A stretch of 64,000 bases of DNA from Archangium violaceum Cb vi76. GTDB lineage: Bacteria; Myxococcota; Myxococcia; Myxococcales; Myxococcaceae. Positions within the stretch are counted from its first letter, which is position 1. Each line of letters opens with the position of its first letter. Shown one piece after another: positions 52,155 through 61,035 of the stretch. The position numbers and the translations under genes are program-made. The DNA is taken from contig NZ_JPMI01000216.1 in NCBI RefSeq assembly GCF_000733295.1, positions 1-64,000 on the forward strand, in the 5' to 3' direction. The notes below the pieces were generated by a model. It saw nothing but the letters and a program-made list of their open reading frames with translations, had not been told where the DNA came from and ran no database searches.

Positions 52155-52817
52155 TCAGAAGTCGAGCTCGTCCAGAGCCGTGGGTTCCACCACGGCGACG
52201 CTGTTGGGGTTCGAACTGCGTGAGCGGGCCGTGACGCTCATCGTCACCCAGCGGAAGAACTGCCGGACCTGCCGGGCCTCGTGTGCCTCGAAGACGCGCG
52301 CGTCCGCTTGCGCGAGGAAGGACTGGAGCATGCCCTTGTCCGCGTCCTCGCCGATGCCCAGCGCGAAGCGCGTGGCCTTGGACGCACGCTCCGAGCCGAG
52401 CAGATGTTTCAAGGGCTCCTCCCACGCGTCCGTCGGCTGTCCGTCCGAGACGAGTACCAGCGCGGGGCGGTAGGCCCGGGAGGGCACCTGCTGACGATCC
52501 TCCAGCAGCCCCGTGACCACTTGCAGGGCGCCGCCCAGCGGGGTGCCTCCCGAGGCCGTCATGGGCTGCCACTGCGTCCGGGCGGCGGGCTGGAGCGGTT
52601 GGTGTACCCGCGCGCCGCCCTGGCCGAAGGTGACGATGCCCACGTGGATCTCCGCTCGGCTGTCATCCTCCCGGGCGAAGGTCTCGAGCATGTCCTTCAC
52701 GGCGGCATTGAGTGTGTCGATCTTCCCGTTCGTGCTCATGCTGCCGCTCACGTCGGCCATGAGGATGACGGGCAGGGGCCGGGCGGTGGAGGCGGTGAAC
52801 TCCTTGAGCTTGCTCAT
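52155..52817 (-). CDS. TerY-like von Willebrand factor A domain protein
   Basis: 220 residues from ATG 52817 (AGGAG upstream). The whole protein is one vWA domain of the TerY group. The metal-ion-dependent adhesion site is complete: D22-x-S24-x-S26 in MADVSGSMS, the Thr in TASGGTPLGG and the Asp in LVSDGQPTDAW. The vWA domain binds partners through a divalent metal. Though related to TerY of tellurite-resistance clusters, no TerB, TerC, TerD or TerE gene is nearby, so tellurite resistance is not implied. It is the protein-binding member of the kinase-phosphatase-vWA triad. Confidence 0.9.
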   Translation of the reverse strand: MSKLKEFTASTARPLPVILMADVSGSMSTNGKIDTLNAAVKDMLETFAREDDSRAEIHVGIVTFGQGGARVHQPLQPAARTQWQPMTASGGTPLGGALQVVTGLLEDRQQVPSRAYRPALVLVSDGQPTDAWEEPLKHLLGSERASKATRFALGIGEDADKGMLQSFLAQADARVFEAHEARQVRQFFRWVTMSVTARSRSSNPNSVAVVEPTALDELDF

Positions 52818-52847
52818 CGTGTGCTCCTCTGGATTCGGGCGGAAGGT

Positions 52848-53192
52848 TCAGCGCTGGCCCCGGTGATGCCAGTGCGAGCGGTAGCGGCGGGGGCGCAGGT
52901 GGCTCAGGTCGCGGTTGCGGTAGACAGTGAGGATGTGCCCCTCGTCGGTACACACCACATGCACGCCTTCGTAGGCCGTCAGGTCTATTCCCTCATGGGC
53001 GTAGCGGCGGATCTCCTGGTGCCCGATGACGTAGAACTCCGCGTCACGGGTCCGCACCACGCGTCCGTACCAGAGAGCCGCGCAGACGGCTTCCAAGGGA
53101 ATTCCCCGCATGCGCATCCGCTGCTGGGCGTGCTGGCTGAGGGAGTAACCCTCACTGAGAGGCTGCGGGGAGATGACGGGGGCGGTGGGCAT
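52848..53192 (-). CDS. DUF4258 small protein
   Basis: 114 residues from ATG 53192 (AAGGAA upstream). It matches the DUF4258 pattern: LSQHAQQRMRMRGIPLEAVC near the start, then strands with FYVIGHQEIRRYA, and VVCTDEGHILTVYRNRDLS. The domain is related to RelE/BrnT-like small RNases in architecture, but catalytic residues are not defined and no antitoxin is seen beside it. It is the first gene after the sigma-54 promoter, about 50 bases downstream of the expected transcription start, so it should be made first on induction. Confidence 0.78.
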   Translation of the reverse strand: MPTAPVISPQPLSEGYSLSQHAQQRMRMRGIPLEAVCAALWYGRVVRTRDAEFYVIGHQEIRRYAHEGIDLTAYEGVHVVCTDEGHILTVYRNRDLSHLRPRRYRSHWHHRGQR

Positions 53193-53252
53193 CGCTCGGT
53201 TCCTTCATTCGGCTGCGGTGGGTGGGATCCGCGGTGTTCTCTCCTCCCCATG

Positions 53253-53268
53253 AGCGAATGCCGTGCCA
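53253..53268 (-). promoter_or_regulatory. Near-consensus sigma-54 (-24/-12) promoter
   Basis: On the minus strand TGGCACGGCATTCGCT matches TGGCACG-N4-TTGCW at every defined position except one (TCGC for TTGC), with correct GG-GC spacing. It lies between the RtcR-like sigma-54 activator and the DUF4258 gene and faces the operon, about 60 bases before its first start codon. Confidence 0.78.
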
Positions 53269-53382
53269 GCACGAATGGATGCACCTCTATGTTATTCAAG
53301 CTGTTGATCTCACTGGCTGTTTTCCTGGAGACAGCGTGCATGCGGCGCCTCCTCCTCGCCCGAAGCCCTCGTGTTTCCGGCA

Positions 53383-55068
53383 TCAACCTTCCGCTCCATC
53401 GGAAGACTTCTTCCGGCCCGCAGGGTCCTTGCGTTCCCGCAGTGTCCTGTCAGTCACGTCGCAGAGTTCCCCGATGGGGACGCCGCGCACGGAGGAAAGT
53501 CGGCGGAGCTCGCGTGCCACGAAGGCCATCAACTCCTTGTTGAGCTTCCGGGTGGGGAGGCGAGTCCCGGGCCGGAGCAGCGGATCCAGTGGCTGGGAGA
53601 GTGCGAAGGCTTGCGCCACATCCCTGAGGAGTGCTGCCTCCTCGGTGGGGGAACTCCCCGCCTCGAACTCCTCCAGCGCGTACTCCATGGCGTCGCCTGG
53701 TGAGAGGGGCTCGTAGGCGTCACAGCGCGCGGCGATCAGCCGGTAGGCGACGCTGAAGAGGTCTCTCAGGTTGCCCGGCAGCGGGTGCCGCCGGAGGGTC
53801 TTGATGATCTGGTCGTGGTGCGAGGCACCGAGGCGCGCTTGGCTTGGGGTGGCTCCCGAGCGGCGTGTCGCCACTTGGTACGTCGCATCCCAGAGCCACA
53901 ACAGCTCCTCTGGCACTTCACGCAGCGGCGGCAGGCGCAGGCGCAGCAGGCCGATGCGATCCAGGAAGTCGGCATCGAGTCGCTCCCGCAGGGCCGTTGG
54001 TGGGAGGTTGGTCGCCGTGAGCAGGCGGAAGTCGCTCTTCTTCGGCCTGGTATCCCCCAGCCGCAGATACTGCTTCTCCTCAAGCGCCCGGATGAGCAAT
54101 CGCTGGAGATCCTTCGAGATGTCGCCGATCTCGTCGAGGAATAGCGTGTCCTTGTCCGCTTCGGCGAGCAGCCCGTCCCGGTCCTCCCTCGCATCCGTGA
54201 AAGCGCCCTTACGGTAGCCGAACAGCTCGGCGCGCATGGTCTCCGGGCTGTATTGGCCGCAGGCCACCGAGGGCCAGCGTGTGTCATGCTCCAGGCTCCG
54301 GTAGGGACTGTGCAGGCGGATCCAACTCGCCAGCTTCGTCTTGCCCGTGCCGCGCTCACCCAGGATGAGGACGGGAACCTTGAGCTGTGCGAAGCGCCGG
54401 GCCTCGGTGAACAGCTTGCGGAATTGCTCGGAGCGGAATTGTTTCAGGTCCCAGGGGATGCTCCCCTCATCCGAAGTCACCTCGGCGGGCCGCGAGGTCA
54501 TGTAGACCTTGTAGAAGCTCTCGATGCCCACCTGCAGTGGGACGACCGTCGGCTGTCCGTTGCGCTCATGCTTCCGGTAGGACTTCACGAGCTGGAACGG
54601 CTGATCGATGAAGCCCGTCTCCGCCATGAGCACCCAGATGGTCTGCATGGATGGAGTGCCCGGGGTGGCGTGGATGACGAGCTCTCGGTCCCTGAAGCGT
54701 TGCCGCAGTTCCGGCACCTTCCCGCGCAGGAACTCGAAGATGGCCTTGTGGTCGGTGGGATCCTCCGCCCGCCAGGGCTCGAGAGAGATGCGCAGGCCGG
54801 GGCGTCTCTCTAGGAGAGCCTGGCGCGTTTCATCCAGTGCCCTGCGCTCCAGGGCGATCTTCTCGTCCGAGCCCTCGCGGTGGAGCAGGACGACTTCGTG
54901 GATCTTGCCCTTGAAGGGAGAGTCATCGTCGCAGAACAGCGCGAGCGTGGGTCCGAGGATGGGCTGGCCGTCCGGCTCTCTCAGGTACTCATCACTTCGA
55001 TCCTTACGCTCGTAAGGATCGTTCTTCTGCGCCACCCACGAGACCAGGACGGGGCCACCCGCGCTCAA
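53383..55068 (-). CDS. RtcR-like sigma-54-dependent activator with CARF-like sensor domain
   Basis: 561 residues from TTG 55068 (GAGGG eight bases upstream); no ATG fits the expected start GPVLVSWVAQKNDPYER. Residues 1-190 resemble the RtcR N-terminal CARF domain, with the nucleotide-binding-like HATPGTPSMQTIWVLMAETG. The AAA+ domain has Walker A LGERGTGKT, the sigma-54 contact loop as GAFTDA (not GAFTGA), Walker B TLFLDEIGD and the sensor ATNLPP. The C-terminal ~100 residues are helical and could include a DNA-binding helix. RtcR activates RNA-repair genes after sensing RNA ends; CARF domains bind cyclic or linear oligonucleotides. It lies upstream of the sigma-54 promoter of the TerY-P operon. 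Confidence 0.85.
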   Translation of the reverse strand: MSAGGPVLVSWVAQKNDPYERKDRSDEYLREPDGQPILGPTLALFCDDDSPFKGKIHEVVLLHREGSDEKIALERRALDETRQALLERRPGLRISLEPWRAEDPTDHKAIFEFLRGKVPELRQRFRDRELVIHATPGTPSMQTIWVLMAETGFIDQPFQLVKSYRKHERNGQPTVVPLQVGIESFYKVYMTSRPAEVTSDEGSIPWDLKQFRSEQFRKLFTEARRFAQLKVPVLILGERGTGKTKLASWIRLHSPYRSLEHDTRWPSVACGQYSPETMRAELFGYRKGAFTDAREDRDGLLAEADKDTLFLDEIGDISKDLQRLLIRALEEKQYLRLGDTRPKKSDFRLLTATNLPPTALRERLDADFLDRIGLLRLRLPPLREVPEELLWLWDATYQVATRRSGATPSQARLGASHHDQIIKTLRRHPLPGNLRDLFSVAYRLIAARCDAYEPLSPGDAMEYALEEFEAGSSPTEEAALLRDVAQAFALSQPLDPLLRPGTRLPTRKLNKELMAFVARELRRLSSVRGVPIGELCDVTDRTLRERKDPAGRKKSSDGAEG

Positions 55069-55189
55069 GGCGACGCCCTCGTCCCGGACAGAACGAATCG
55101 CAGCAGTGGCATGGACTCCCCCGGTGTCGAAGCTCGGGGGAGGTTAGCACGTCCACGACTACCTGGTACTGGGTTCCCAAGGAATTCCG

Positions 55190-58100
55190 CTACTTCACCA
55201 GCACCAGGTCCCTCGACTGGACGAGGTCCACCTCACCGGCGAAGTGCGCGAAGTCCTCGTACTGCTTCACGGGGACGCGGGCGCGCTCCAGGCGCAGCGT
55301 CTCGTCGATGGTGAGCGTGCGCCCCTCCTGCTTCTCCGTGCGCACCAGGCGCCCGAAGGGGCCGTCCACCTTCAACTGGGCCTGGGGATCCGACAGCCGG
55401 AAGCCCTGCGGCATCGTCAGCGCCACCACCGTGCGGCTCGTCTCCGTGTCGTCGATGTAGAGCGGCGTGGTGCGCGTGCTGAGCTGCACGTACTGGCGGC
55501 CCAGGCTCGCCGGCATGGTGACGGGCGGCAGCAACAGCCTGTCCTTGTCCGCCCGGGCGAAGCCGGCCGCCTTGAAGGCATAGCGCACCGTGAAGGGCGC
55601 CCCCACCTCCTCCGTGCGCTCCAGCTTCAGGTCCGTCAGCTCCGCCCCGCCGAAGTAGCGGGCCACCGCGCTCTGCAGCGCCTGGCGCCGGCGCTCGCCG
55701 GAAATGGCCTCGAAGGCCTCCGCCAACTGCGCCGCGTCGAAGCCCGTGTACTGCTCCTCGCCCTTGCCCGTCAGGTGGCCGTTCCCATCCACCTCCAGCG
55801 TCAGCTTCACCAGCTTGCCGGGCTGCTGCTTCGCGGGCGGCGTCTTCACCTTCTCCATCGGGCGGCCGGGCTCGGGCAGCAGGTACGCGTCCCGCTCGCC
55901 CATCGCCGACTCGGGCAGCTCGCCGAAGGGAGCGAAGCGCGTGGTGGTGTCCAGCCACACCGGCCCCTCGCCCGGCACCTCCGCCCGCAGTGCCACGTAC
56001 GGCAGCAGCGACTCCTCCGGGAAGAGGTACTCCGCCGGGTCCGCCGAGAAGGTGCGCACCGCCACGAGCCGCGCCGGAATCCCCAGCGCCTCCAGCCCCG
56101 CCTTCATCACCCACAGCCGGCTGCCCCGGTCCTGCGCGATCGAGCCCGCCGCCGACTGCGTCAGCCCCGCGTCCCGGCCGGTGAAGCGCTTCATCACCGC
56201 CGTGTACAGCGCCTTCACCGCCTCCAGTCCACGCTTGTCTCCGGCCGTCTCTCGCGCGAATGCCTCCAGCTCCCAGTTGAGCGCGCCCCTGTCCAGGAAG
56301 GCGTCCGAGTACACCGCCACCAGCTTGTCGTTGCCCGTGGTGCCCGCGCCCACCACCACGAAGGGCAGGTACTCCTTGCTCGACGGAGGGCCGTCCGGCT
56401 CGGGGATGAAGGGCGGCACGTTGCGGGCCTCGAAGGTGAAGAGCTCCTCGTCCCCCTTCACCACCGGCGGCGGCGCCTTCATGTTGTGCGCGTCCACCTT
56501 CATGCCCGTGCCCTTGGGCGCCACCACCGTGTACGTGGCGCGGTGGTCTGGCATGTCGGCCACGCGGAAGTAGAAGTCCGACGCCTTGAAGCCCGGCTGC
56601 GCCGGCCCACGCGAGGACTCGGCCACCAGGTACTCCACCTCCACGTAGTCCCCCACCTGCACGCCCGGCAGGCTGATGGTGTCCTTGCCCTCGATGTTCT
56701 CCGGCTCCAGCACCGTGCCGTCCGCCTTGATGGTGCGCAGCGCCAGCACCTGCGCGCCCGAGGGCAGGTTCATCTCGGCGATCTCCTGCACGCCGCTCTG
56801 CTCCAGCGCCTTCTGGATGCCGTGGATGCGGGTGACCTGCGAGCCGTCCTGCCACACCTGCGTGGCCGCCGCGTCCAGCACGTACACCGCGGCGCTCTCC
56901 TGGGGGCCCGGGTTGGCCTCGTAGTCCTTGATGGCCTGCCGGCCGTCGATGGCGTGCGCCTGCAGGAGCTCCTGCCCCGTCTTCGCGCGCACCACGGCGC
57001 GGCGCAGGGCCAGATTGCTCCCGTCCAGCAGCAGCGACTGCTCGCGCAGCGCCAGCGCCCCGGCCGCGTCTCCGGCCAGCTCCCGCACGTCCGCCAGCTT
57101 CTCCAGCACCCGCGGGTTGCGCGGCCAGAGCGCGGTCAGCGTCTTCAGCGTGGCCGAGGCCTCGTCGAAGCGGCGCAGCGCCACGTACGCGGCCGCCAGC
57201 GACATGCCCGTGGTGATGTCGCCCGGGTTGCGCACGAGCTGCTGCTGGTAGAGGGCGGCCGAGCGCTCCAGGTCTCCCCTCATCCGCGCGTGATCCGCGG
57301 CACGGGGGAGCGCGCCCGGACAGCCCACCAGCGAGGCCATCAGCTCGTCCGCGCGAGCCACCGCGTCGCGGCGCCGGGCCAGTCCGTAGCGCAGTCCCAT
57401 CGCATCACACAGCCCCGGCTGGGCCTGGAGCGCCGCTTCCGCGCTCTCCTCGGCCGCGCTCTCCACCTCCAGGGCCATGGCCGCGCGTGCCTCCAGCAGG
57501 TACACGGGCCAGCCCGGCTGCTTCGCCGCGGCCCGCGCCGTCTTGATCGTCTCCATGGCCGCGGCGTACTGCCCGTCGTTGAGCGACAGCTCGGCGCGCA
57601 GCAGCAGCGCCGTCACGTCGCCCGGGTCCTTCGCCAGCGCCGACTCCAGGTCCCTCGTCGAGCGCCCGCGCGACACCTTGGTGGGGATGCTCCGGTCCAG
57701 CGCGGCCAGCTCGGCGCGCAGCGAGAGCACGGCGGCCGTCTGGGCGCTCTTCTGCAGGCGCGTCATCAGCCGCCACGCCCCGTCCGAGTCCCGGCCCATT
57801 CCGTCGCGCACGGCGGCGAAGTCCGCCAGCAGCGGGCCCGCCTCACCGGCGAGCGCGGCGGCCAGGTCCTCGGCGCGCGGGTACACCAGCTCCGCCTTCG
57901 CCTCCCGGGGCGCCGAGCCCCACGAGGAGGGCGCGGGCCCGCTGGCCGGGCTGTAGCGGATGTTCGACGGGCTCCCGTCCGCGCGCGCCAGGGCGAAGGA
58001 CACGTTGGCTCCGCGCTGCTGGTCCTTCAGCAGCTTGATGAGGATGCGGTGCCGGCCCGCCGCGAGCTGCACGGCACGCGCGGCCACGGTGGACGCGGCG

Positions 58101-58969
58101 CGGGTGAAGTCGCGGCGCTCCAGCAGGGGCGCTCCATCCACCATCACCTTGAAGGAGGAGGCGGAGACGGCGCGCACCAGGTAGACACCGGCCTCGGGCA
58201 CCTCCGCGTCCACGGCCATGAGGTAGATGTCGCCGCTGGCCGGCTCGCCCGCCACGTCCAGGCGGCTGTCCGGGGCGCGCAGGGTGCGCGGCACGAGCTG
58301 GCCGAAGGGGCCGGTGAAGGGGCCCGCCAGGGAGCCGTCCTTCTCCGGCGGGGTGGTCTCGTCGAAGGCGAGCAGGTGCCAGGGGGAGAAGGGCCCCAAC
58401 AGGGTGGCCGTGTCCACCGAGCCCATGTCCTTGAGGGCGCGGGCCTGGGCGGCCCGGTCATCCCGCAGGCCGAGGATGGCCACCTGGCTGGCGCGCAGCA
58501 GTTGAGCGGCCTCGCCCGAGGCGCCGGCATCGAGCGCCGCCTGGAGGCCCGTGAGGATGACGTCATCCAGGGCGGGGGAGGAGCCCACCAGGTCCAGCAC
58601 GTAGCGGGCGGAGGGCACCGCGAGCGGATGGCGGGGCGCGCGGGTGGTGACGGCCAGCGCCGCATCGAGCGCGCGGCGCGGGTTGGCGGCGCGGCGCGCG
58701 AGCAGGTGCTGTCCATAGAGGGCGTAGGGGTCGGCCGGGTCCTTGGCGCCCGCCTCGTCGAAGCGGGCCTGGGCCACGGCCGGGTCTCCCGCCATCAACC
58801 AGGCGTGGAAGCCGGCGAGCGCGAGCGTGCGCGCCTCGGTGGTGCCCTTCTTCGCCGCGTTGGCGGCATTTTCGAGCACCTCGGTGGGCGAGGTGGAGTG
58901 GGCACAACCGGCCAGGGCGAGGCCGGCGACGAGCAGCAGCACGGAGAAACGGGGAGTGGGCGTGCGCAT
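55190..58969 (-). CDS. TPR/DUF3857-transglutaminase lipoprotein
   Basis: 1259 residues from ATG 58969 (GTG 58978 is in frame but without better signals). Lipobox LALAGC. The first half is TPR-like helices (LRRFDEASATLKTLTALWPR, PEVLENAANAAKK). A DUF3857 region (VTRIHGIQKALEQSGVQEIA, ADGTVLEPENIEGKDTISLP, VGDYVEVEYLVAESSRGPA) and a transglutaminase-like core (LTQSAAGSIAQDRGSRLWVM, ALGIPARLVAVRTF) follow. The core's catalytic Cys is not evident at the RGSR position (Ser instead), so it may be inactive. The C-terminus is beta-rich. It is likely a periplasmic or outer-membrane lipoprotein with an unknown role, and lies 71 bases upstream of the convergently numbered kinase gene end on the same strand. 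Confidence 0.85.
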   Translation of the reverse strand: MRTPTPRFSVLLLVAGLALAGCAHSTSPTEVLENAANAAKKGTTEARTLALAGFHAWLMAGDPAVAQARFDEAGAKDPADPYALYGQHLLARRAANPRRALDAALAVTTRAPRHPLAVPSARYVLDLVGSSPALDDVILTGLQAALDAGASGEAAQLLRASQVAILGLRDDRAAQARALKDMGSVDTATLLGPFSPWHLLAFDETTPPEKDGSLAGPFTGPFGQLVPRTLRAPDSRLDVAGEPASGDIYLMAVDAEVPEAGVYLVRAVSASSFKVMVDGAPLLERRDFTRAASTVAARAVQLAAGRHRILIKLLKDQQRGANVSFALARADGSPSNIRYSPASGPAPSSWGSAPREAKAELVYPRAEDLAAALAGEAGPLLADFAAVRDGMGRDSDGAWRLMTRLQKSAQTAAVLSLRAELAALDRSIPTKVSRGRSTRDLESALAKDPGDVTALLLRAELSLNDGQYAAAMETIKTARAAAKQPGWPVYLLEARAAMALEVESAAEESAEAALQAQPGLCDAMGLRYGLARRRDAVARADELMASLVGCPGALPRAADHARMRGDLERSAALYQQQLVRNPGDITTGMSLAAAYVALRRFDEASATLKTLTALWPRNPRVLEKLADVRELAGDAAGALALREQSLLLDGSNLALRRAVVRAKTGQELLQAHAIDGRQAIKDYEANPGPQESAAVYVLDAAATQVWQDGSQVTRIHGIQKALEQSGVQEIAEMNLPSGAQVLALRTIKADGTVLEPENIEGKDTISLPGVQVGDYVEVEYLVAESSRGPAQPGFKASDFYFRVADMPDHRATYTVVAPKGTGMKVDAHNMKAPPPVVKGDEELFTFEARNVPPFIPEPDGPPSSKEYLPFVVVGAGTTGNDKLVAVYSDAFLDRGALNWELEAFARETAGDKRGLEAVKALYTAVMKRFTGRDAGLTQSAAGSIAQDRGSRLWVMKAGLEALGIPARLVAVRTFSADPAEYLFPEESLLPYVALRAEVPGEGPVWLDTTTRFAPFGELPESAMGERDAYLLPEPGRPMEKVKTPPAKQQPGKLVKLTLEVDGNGHLTGKGEEQYTGFDAAQLAEAFEAISGERRRQALQSAVARYFGGAELTDLKLERTEEVGAPFTVRYAFKAAGFARADKDRLLLPPVTMPASLGRQYVQLSTRTTPLYIDDTETSRTVVALTMPQGFRLSDPQAQLKVDGPFGRLVRTEKQEGRTLTIDETLRLERARVPVKQYEDFAHFAGEVDLVQSRDLVLVK

Positions 58970-59040
58970 GGAGCGCACAGGGATAATTCAATCCCCCGGG
59001 TGAGGCCACATCCACGTGTAGCGGTTGGCCTCTCTCCTGC

Positions 59041-60861
59041 TCACTTCGAACGTTTGCCCTTGGGCGCGGGCTTGGGCGCGGGCCGTCTGGCGGGAGCCGG
59101 AGCGGCTCTCTGGGTCTCCACCCGGACGGGCGCCGACGCCTGGACGACCCCGGCGGGCTTGGGGGGCACCGGCTTGACCTGGTAGCTGAACTTGTCGACC
59201 TGGCACATGCCCTCGATGCAGCCGAAGGCGGGGACGGGGGCTCGGCCGAAACGCAGCTCCTGCCAGTTCATTCCCAGTTGGAGCGGCTCGAAGATGGGAC
59301 GCTTGTCTCCCTTGGTCCCCATCGAGGCGACCAGGCTCCCTTCCTCGTCCACCGTCAACTCGAGCTCCACGGGGCCTTCGGGAGAATCGGGGCCCAGCAT
59401 GGTGCCGTGCTTCTCTCCCAGGTTCCACTCGAGCCGGATGGGTGCACCGGAGCCGCTATACACCAGGGCGATATACCGCGTCGGAGTCTGCTCGTTCTTC
59501 ACCAACATCAGCGCGACCTGCGCATCCGGCAGGGGGGCGTCGAGCACCACCTGCGCGAGCGTCTCGAAGAGGCCGGGATCGTTGTACTGGGCGTTCACCT
59601 GGGCCACGAGGCGGGCGGTGTCGCCCCTCATCCCTGGCACGTCCACCCGCACGAGTCCCTCGCGCGACTGGCCTCCCACCGCCGGGAAGACGAACTTCTT
59701 CTCCTCCATGTCGAGCGGGCGGCCCGACACCAGGAGGGAGGGCTTGTCGTTCCCGTCACCCAGGGTCACCTTGCGTGGCTCGCCCTCCACGGCCGTCAAC
59801 CGTCCCGCGAACTCCTTCGCCGAGGGGGGGCCGATCTCCCCGGTGAGCGCCTCGCCCGGCGTCTTGGGCACGCGCTTGTTCGTGACGTGCCAGTACCTGA
59901 CGCCCCACATGCCCAGCGCGGACAGCACCAGCAGCGTGGCCACACCCTGGAGCGTGACGCGCACCGCCTTCTTCACGGCCCGGTTCAGGCGCTGCATCCG
60001 GTTGAGCTTCGCCGGCCGCATGGTGGTGTAGTGCGGGGCGAGCGGCTCCAGGTCCCGGATGAGGTCGGTGACGGTCGCGTAGCGCTCCGAGGGCTGCTGC
60101 TTGAGGCAGCGCTCGATGATGCCGTCCAGCCGCGAGTCCAGCTTCGGCTTGCGGCGTGAGGGGGGCTCGAAGCTGCCCGCGGGCAGCTCGCCCACCAGCA
60201 TCTCGTAGAGGATGAGGCCCAGCGCGAAGATGTCCGCGCGCCCGTCCGCGTTCTTGGCGTCCACCCGCTGCTCGGGCGCCATATAGGACAGCGTCCCCAT
60301 GGCCATATGGGTGCCGGTGAGGGCGAAGCGCGTGCTGGTGTCCTCGAGGAACGAGGCCAGCCCGAAGTCCGTCACCTTGGGGATGTCACCGGCCTGCTCG
60401 TCGAAGAGGATGTTCTCCGGCTTCAGGTCCCGGTGGATGACGTTGCGGCCGTGCGCGTACTCGATGGCCCGGCAGATCTGCAGCATCACCCGCAGCGTTT
60501 CCTGCGGGTCCTCCGGGGGGGCACGCATCCGCTCGCGCAGCGAGGGCCCGTCCACGAACTCCATCACCAGGTAGTACGTCGACGCGTTGCTGCCCTTGTC
60601 GACGATGGAGACGATGTTCGGGTGGTGCAGGGTGGCGAGCGCCGCGGCCTCCTTCTGGAAGCGGGCGACGAAGCTCTCCTCCTGGGCGAGCTGCTGGTTG
60701 AGCAGCTTGACGGCGACGATGCGGTTCAAGGACAGCTGGGTGGCCTTGTGCACCTCTCCCATGCCGCCGGCGCCGACGAGGCTCTCCAAGCGGTAGCCAG
60801 GGATGAGATCCGGCGCGTGCGTCCGGCTGATGGCGGTCGAAGTAGCGTCGAGCGATGGCAT
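59041..60861 (-). CDS. Transmembrane PknB-like Ser/Thr protein kinase
   Basis: 606 residues. A full Hanks-type kinase occupies about residues 23-275: glycine loop VGAGGMGEVHKA, VAVKLL, HRDLKPENILF, DFGLASFL and MAPEQRVDAKNADGRADIFA. A transmembrane segment is near 310-325 (LQGVATLLVLSALGMWGV). The ~270-residue outer region has no recognised sensor (VDVPGMRGDTARLVAQVNAQ) and ends in a Pro/Ala/Lys tail. Such kinases signal across the inner membrane and are numerous in myxobacteria. It shares its strand with the neighbouring genes and could form a unit with the TPR/transglutaminase gene. Confidence 0.93.
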   Translation of the reverse strand: MPSLDATSTAISRTHAPDLIPGYRLESLVGAGGMGEVHKATQLSLNRIVAVKLLNQQLAQEESFVARFQKEAAALATLHHPNIVSIVDKGSNASTYYLVMEFVDGPSLRERMRAPPEDPQETLRVMLQICRAIEYAHGRNVIHRDLKPENILFDEQAGDIPKVTDFGLASFLEDTSTRFALTGTHMAMGTLSYMAPEQRVDAKNADGRADIFALGLILYEMLVGELPAGSFEPPSRRKPKLDSRLDGIIERCLKQQPSERYATVTDLIRDLEPLAPHYTTMRPAKLNRMQRLNRAVKKAVRVTLQGVATLLVLSALGMWGVRYWHVTNKRVPKTPGEALTGEIGPPSAKEFAGRLTAVEGEPRKVTLGDGNDKPSLLVSGRPLDMEEKKFVFPAVGGQSREGLVRVDVPGMRGDTARLVAQVNAQYNDPGLFETLAQVVLDAPLPDAQVALMLVKNEQTPTRYIALVYSGSGAPIRLEWNLGEKHGTMLGPDSPEGPVELELTVDEEGSLVASMGTKGDKRPIFEPLQLGMNWQELRFGRAPVPAFGCIEGMCQVDKFSYQVKPVPPKPAGVVQASAPVRVETQRAAPAPARRPAPKPAPKGKRSK

Positions 60862-61035
60862 GGAGGGCTTGGGAAGACGGCTCGCAGGGTAGCAGAACCT
60901 TCTGCTTCCGGGCGTACACGATGATCCATGACGCTACAGGCGCGCGCATGTGAAAATGCTACCGTTTTCCACCTACACCGCACTGCCCGTACTCGCGGCG
61001 GGGCGGGAGGTGGCGATGCGTGTGGGTGAACGTGC

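Noticed and set aside
52138-52572. N-terminal extension of the PP2C gene
   Set aside because: It runs antiparallel in frame through the vWA gene; a GTG at 52137 has a proper ribosome site.
52155-52817. Tellurite-resistance interpretation of the TerY-like gene
   Set aside because: No terB, terC, terD, terE or terZ-like genes nearby; neighbours are kinase, phosphatase and DNA-processing proteins.
55244-59185. 1313-codon plus-strand frame opposite the TPR/transglutaminase gene
   Set aside because: No domain, extreme Arg/His/Leu/Val content; a shadow of the lipoprotein gene.
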